A stretch of 64,000 bases of DNA. It comes from Polynucleobacter rarus. Lineage in GTDB: Bacteria; Pseudomonadota; Gammaproteobacteria; Burkholderiales; Burkholderiaceae. The stretch is taken from assembly GCF_003072505.1 (NCBI RefSeq), contig NZ_NTGB01000001.1, positions 446,820-510,819 on the forward strand, in the 5' to 3' direction. A model generated the notes under the pieces. That model made no database searches. It had not been told where the DNA came from and saw nothing but the letters and a program-made list of their open reading frames with translations. This document shows, in pieces, positions 60,944 to 64,000 of this stretch (its first letter is position 1; each line of letters starts with the position of its first letter). Both the position numbers and the translations under genes were made by a program.

Positions 60944-62445
60944 TTGCCTAGAAAAGCGTAAACAATTTCAGCAATCTTTTTTGCTAGCAACGGCGGGACG
61001 GCATTGCCAACTTGACCATACTGAGAGGTTTTATTTCCTTCAAAATAGTAGTTATCTGGAAATGTTTGAAGTCTGGCAGCCTCTCTTACAGTCAAACTTC
61101 GTGCTTGAGACGGATCGGGATGAATGTAGTAGTGTCCATCCTTAGAGATGTGAGAAACAATAGTTGTACTGGGCTGGTCTCCTAGCTGCACTCTAAATCG
61201 ATCTTGAAAAGGCGCATCAATTGAACTAGCATTTTGATGATTGGGTAACAATTTAGGCGGTAGCTCCCTAATTTTGGGCGATCTTTCTAGTACTTTCGCG
61301 TAATTTGATAACAGAAAGTATCTCTGAATATCTGAGCGCATATGTGATCTAGATTGGTGTTGAATAACCCCGTTTAGCTTTGGATCTATTAACCAGTCAT
61401 TTAGTTCAGAGTTCTTTAAAGCTTTTGGCTTACCTTTACAAAAAGGTGATCCAGCATTCATTATTTCAAGGCTTAGTTGGGCATTTCGCTCCATTTCAGC
61501 AATTAAAGTCTTTTTAAGTTCTGGATTCCAACCGCTTAACATTGATTTAGTGCCTTGCACGGCCTCATACCACTCGTTCAAAGAGTCCTTCTCTTGAGAG
61601 AGTTTGCTTCGTATATGGGGCATTGATTTCAATACATCATTAACAGTTACCATTTGATCTTCTTGTCGAAGAGTGAGGTGCTTCTTTTTAGCTAAATCTT
61701 TTCTCACCCCAAATAAGATGACTCTATGCCGAGCCTGAGGAATGCCGTAGAGCTCAGATTTAATGATGAAATCTCTTGGTTCAAGCTCATCTGATGGAGT
61801 GTCAAGTGTTAGAGATCTAATTTCATATTCCAACCCCGTTTTGGGATTAGAAAGATCGGTAATGATTTTTTTAAAAATCAGTTCACCATTAAGTTTTGAA
61901 GAAAGCATCCCCTTTACATTTTCCATAATAAATACGGGGGGTGCATGATGTTCAATAATACGTAAATATTCTTTATATAGCAGGTGTCTTACATCTGACT
62001 CATACTTTTCAATATTGTTCATCATCTTTGATCTACCGGCAATAGAATAAGCTTGGCACGGAGGACCACCAATTAATACCCATTTCGATTGCCCCTTAAC
62101 CCCAGATTTAATCCATCTATCAATATCTAAAGTGGGGGTAACTCCTAATGTTGCATTCCTTGCTTCATTTGTAGCTTCGTCAAAATGACTAGCAACTACG
62201 ATATCTTTATAAAACTCTTGTCTTAAAATATGCCCAGTTATGAAGTCGTAGTAAGAATCTGGCACCCTATTTCCAAATGCCCTAAATAATGCCCTGAGCA
62301 TTAGTGTTTGATATGCGCTTTGTTCTTTTTCGACTGAAAGTTTTAGCTTGAATGCAATTTCTCCATTCTTCCTTAAAGATGAGAAACCTTCTCCCAGCCC
62401 CCCTGGCCCAGCAAACAAATCGATTACGGGTATTGGTTCTGACAT
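60940..62445 (-). CDS. DNA (cytosine-5) methyltransferase
   Basis: 501 residues. Motif I is DLFAGPGGLGEGF (9-21), motif IV GGPPCQAYS with catalytic C130, motif VI MENVKG with E175 and motif VIII QARHRVILFG. Motifs IX and X are REAARLQTFPDNYYF and YGQVGNAVPPLLAKKI. The variable target-recognition region lies about 250-440; the recognised site cannot be read from sequence. It is convergent to the operon and presumably protects host DNA from the nuclease side. A Vsr gene is not seen. Confidence 0.93.
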   Translation of the reverse strand: MSEPIPVIDLFAGPGGLGEGFSSLRKNGEIAFKLKLSVEKEQSAYQTLMLRALFRAFGNRVPDSYYDFITGHILRQEFYKDIVVASHFDEATNEARNATLGVTPTLDIDRWIKSGVKGQSKWVLIGGPPCQAYSIAGRSKMMNNIEKYESDVRHLLYKEYLRIIEHHAPPVFIMENVKGMLSSKLNGELIFKKIITDLSNPKTGLEYEIRSLTLDTPSDELEPRDFIIKSELYGIPQARHRVILFGVRKDLAKKKHLTLRQEDQMVTVNDVLKSMPHIRSKLSQEKDSLNEWYEAVQGTKSMLSGWNPELKKTLIAEMERNAQLSLEIMNAGSPFCKGKPKALKNSELNDWLIDPKLNGVIQHQSRSHMRSDIQRYFLLSNYAKVLERSPKIRELPPKLLPNHQNASSIDAPFQDRFRVQLGDQPSTTIVSHISKDGHYYIHPDPSQARSLTVREAARLQTFPDNYYFEGNKTSQYGQVGNAVPPLLAKKIAEIVYAFLGN

Positions 62446-63024
62446 TCCACGCCTTATATTATCTATGGTTGATCACAACTTTCCATAAATTGCTCAATGG
62501 CTTTAATTAATTTTTAAGCTTTGGACTAATTTTAATTAGAATTTTAAATTTTAAAGCACATCTTAACATTTGATCAGAAAATGTTTGGTTTAATTTATAA
62601 GGTCTTGAAATTCTCACCGTAAACATCCACAGGATAACTGGATATAGAAGTAGCTTTGGATTATCACAAGGTTAGAAAATCTTTTTAGTTAATAAAATTA
62701 GAAATTTAAATGTGTTGGAAATATACTGTAATAGCCCCAACCGAACATAGTTTTTAAAGTATACGATTAGGCGTGAGTCTAGTCATATTACTAATAAAGC
62801 GTTCGCTAGCGTAAAGATAAACCCTTTTTAATATCTTAACTGGAACATTTCTAGTGGAGTTAATTCTCTATGAACATCTCGTTGAGAGAAGCATAAGGAC
62901 AGTCTGTATTTTGAATAATGGCAATGTTAAACCGATTGATGTATAAATCGTAAGAAAGCTAGGATCATCAAGTGAGCTTCTGAATTGATAGTCTATAGCT
63001 AATTACTGTAAATGAGTTAATCAA
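62446..63024. other. AT-rich intergenic region
   Basis: About 580 bases without a supported gene on either strand. It contains the promoter side of the minus-strand methyltransferase. An inverted pair TTCTCT/AGAGAA lies near 62866-62889. No transposase or tRNA piece is seen. Confidence 0.4.
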
Positions 63025-63965
63025 ATGATACTAAAATTTCACGCTCCCCATCCATGGCCCCAAATTAAAAAATATACCTCAAAACAAAAAAGTTGGGTAG
63101 CCGTACCTTTTTTAGGAAAAGGCTCTGCAATTGACCTACCAATGACTAAAGGAAGTGTGTTGGTTACTCGTTTTAATCGTGAGTCAATTAAGGCAGGACA
63201 AGTTAACCCATCAGAAGTTTTGAAATTAATTAATCGGGGCGTTCAAGTTTATAACTACTCGTCACTACATGCCAAAGTTTACGTATTAGGGCGAAGATTG
63301 TTTGTGGGATCCCCAAATGTATCTAAGACCTCCCAAGGCTTATCTGAAGCATGTATCGAAACCACAGATTTGGGGTTGATTAATGATGCAAAATTTTTCA
63401 TAAAGGAATTATGTGGTGATTTAATTACTGTTGAGTTGCCAAATCATCAATTCCACTTTATAAACAGGAAGACAGTTTTTTCTTTGGAGGCTCAAATTTA
63501 AATCAAAAAAAGAAAAAATCTAATAGGTCTCCGGTATGGATTGCGTCAGTTATAAGTGCGGATTGGTCTCAAGAAGCTATGGCAGTAGACAAGTTAGCTG
63601 TAGTGAAGGCAAATGAATTAATTCTTGATAAGGAAAAATTTAAGCTAGATAAAATATTTTGGGACGGTTCGGAGAATGTTTCAGTCGATGATTTGATAAG
63701 TTGGCGGTGGTCTAAGGGAAGAGGTTTTGAATTTCAGTGTCCCTCTAGAGTTATCTTAATTGAAGATATAAAAGAAACTGGCGAGAAATTAATCTATGTT
63801 GAAAAAATAAAAGGTGCAAAAAATATATCCTCTACAGTAGTTCGTAAGCAACTAAACCGAATCAACACTACTATTCTTTTTAGCGCTCATGGAGCAAGAA
63901 AAATTGCTTCTGAGCAAAAGGCTGTTGATTTTTTAAAGCTTTGGGCTCAATTTAGAGGCGATTAG
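63025..63965 (+). pseudogene. phospholipase-D-like nuclease gene, frameshifted
   Basis: The first frame (63025-63501, 158 codons) holds one complete HKD-type motif, SSLHAKVYVLG (H82, K84) with GSPNVSK (95-101). It then runs into residues LPNHQFHFINRK that do not look conserved and stops. The other frame gives AKSSIPLYKQEDSFFFGGSN, then RSPVWIASV, which fits the Y-x-x-x...GG...P-W region expected for these proteins. It continues to the stop at 63963-63965. A one-base change near 63432-63445 thus splits one gene of about 310 codons. Sequencing error is possible. It may have been a nuclease accessory to the neighbouring system. Confidence 0.7.
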
Positions 63966-63990
63966 GCTCATTCATTGAGCTTTCTTTTTG
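63966..63990 (+). terminator. terminator after the phospholipase-D-like gene
   Basis: GCTCA (63966-63970) pairs with TGAGC (63976-63980) with a 5-base loop, followed by TTTCTTTTTG. Confidence 0.6.
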
Positions 63991-64000
63991 ATTAAATAAT

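Noticed and set aside
62446-63024. Replication origin or DnaA-box cluster in the AT-rich gap
   Set aside because: Only one loose TTATCCACA-like piece is visible and no other origin elements or replication genes are near.

Overview
The window looks like a low-to-medium GC betaproteobacterium of the order Burkholderiales, most likely Polynucleobacter or a close relative. Evidence is the Bug/TctC-type solute receptor, the ETF-QO and SCOT genes, and the chromosomal order relA, tRNA-Val, thrS, infC, rpmI, rplT, pheS, pheT, ihfA, merR-like, tRNA-Pro. I recall that order from Burkholderiales genomes, and the assignment is an inference without a database search.

Layout. 0-24.5 kb is mostly core chromosome. 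It holds a periplasmic binding protein paired with a GGDEF/EAL protein, YggT, cysK, a Bug receptor, a MarR-like regulator, wrbA, yihY, a CBS protein, aroC with an MFS transporter, a three-domain RidA protein, ETF-QO, an SDR, the two SCOT subunits, a CDF metal transporter, an alpha/beta hydrolase, relA and tRNA-Val. A short patch at 14.3-15.9 kb holds antitoxin-type genes with no toxin.

24.5-43.2 kb lies between tRNA-Val and thrS and looks like an accessory island. It contains whole and broken toxin-antitoxin modules (Phd with a VapC relic, HigBA-like, VapB, a RelE relic, DUF433 with a PIN-like protein) and a Fic protein. It also has a CsgG/PEGA-like/DUF4810/DUF799 lipoprotein operon, an outer-membrane barrel, unknown genes, a DUF3857 transglutaminase-like protein, a frameshifted Tat-dependent FAH-family gene, a DUF4143 ATPase whose start lies in a 40-bp palindrome, an HIT/HNH pair and an XRE-ImmA regulator.

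43.2-51.0 kb is the translation cluster thrS-infC-rpmI-rplT-pheS-pheT-ihfA-merR-like-tRNA-Pro. infC appears to start at ATC, and thrS has an attenuator-like leader.

51.0-64.0 kb, after tRNA-Pro, is a second accessory island. It opens with a decayed ISL3-type transposase whose end is tandemly duplicated. A five-gene coupled operon follows: an ankyrin-repeat/sigma-70 fusion, a MORC/MutL-like GHKL ATPase, a Z1 helicase-like protein, a PD-(D/E)XK (DUF4420-like) nuclease and an AIPR protein. A convergent C5 cytosine methyltransferase comes next, then a frameshifted phospholipase-D-like nuclease gene. The MORC-Z1-nuclease-AIPR-methyltransferase set matches a family of predicted restriction-modification systems. 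A dedicated ankyrin-sigma factor translationally coupled at its head is the most novel feature of the window.
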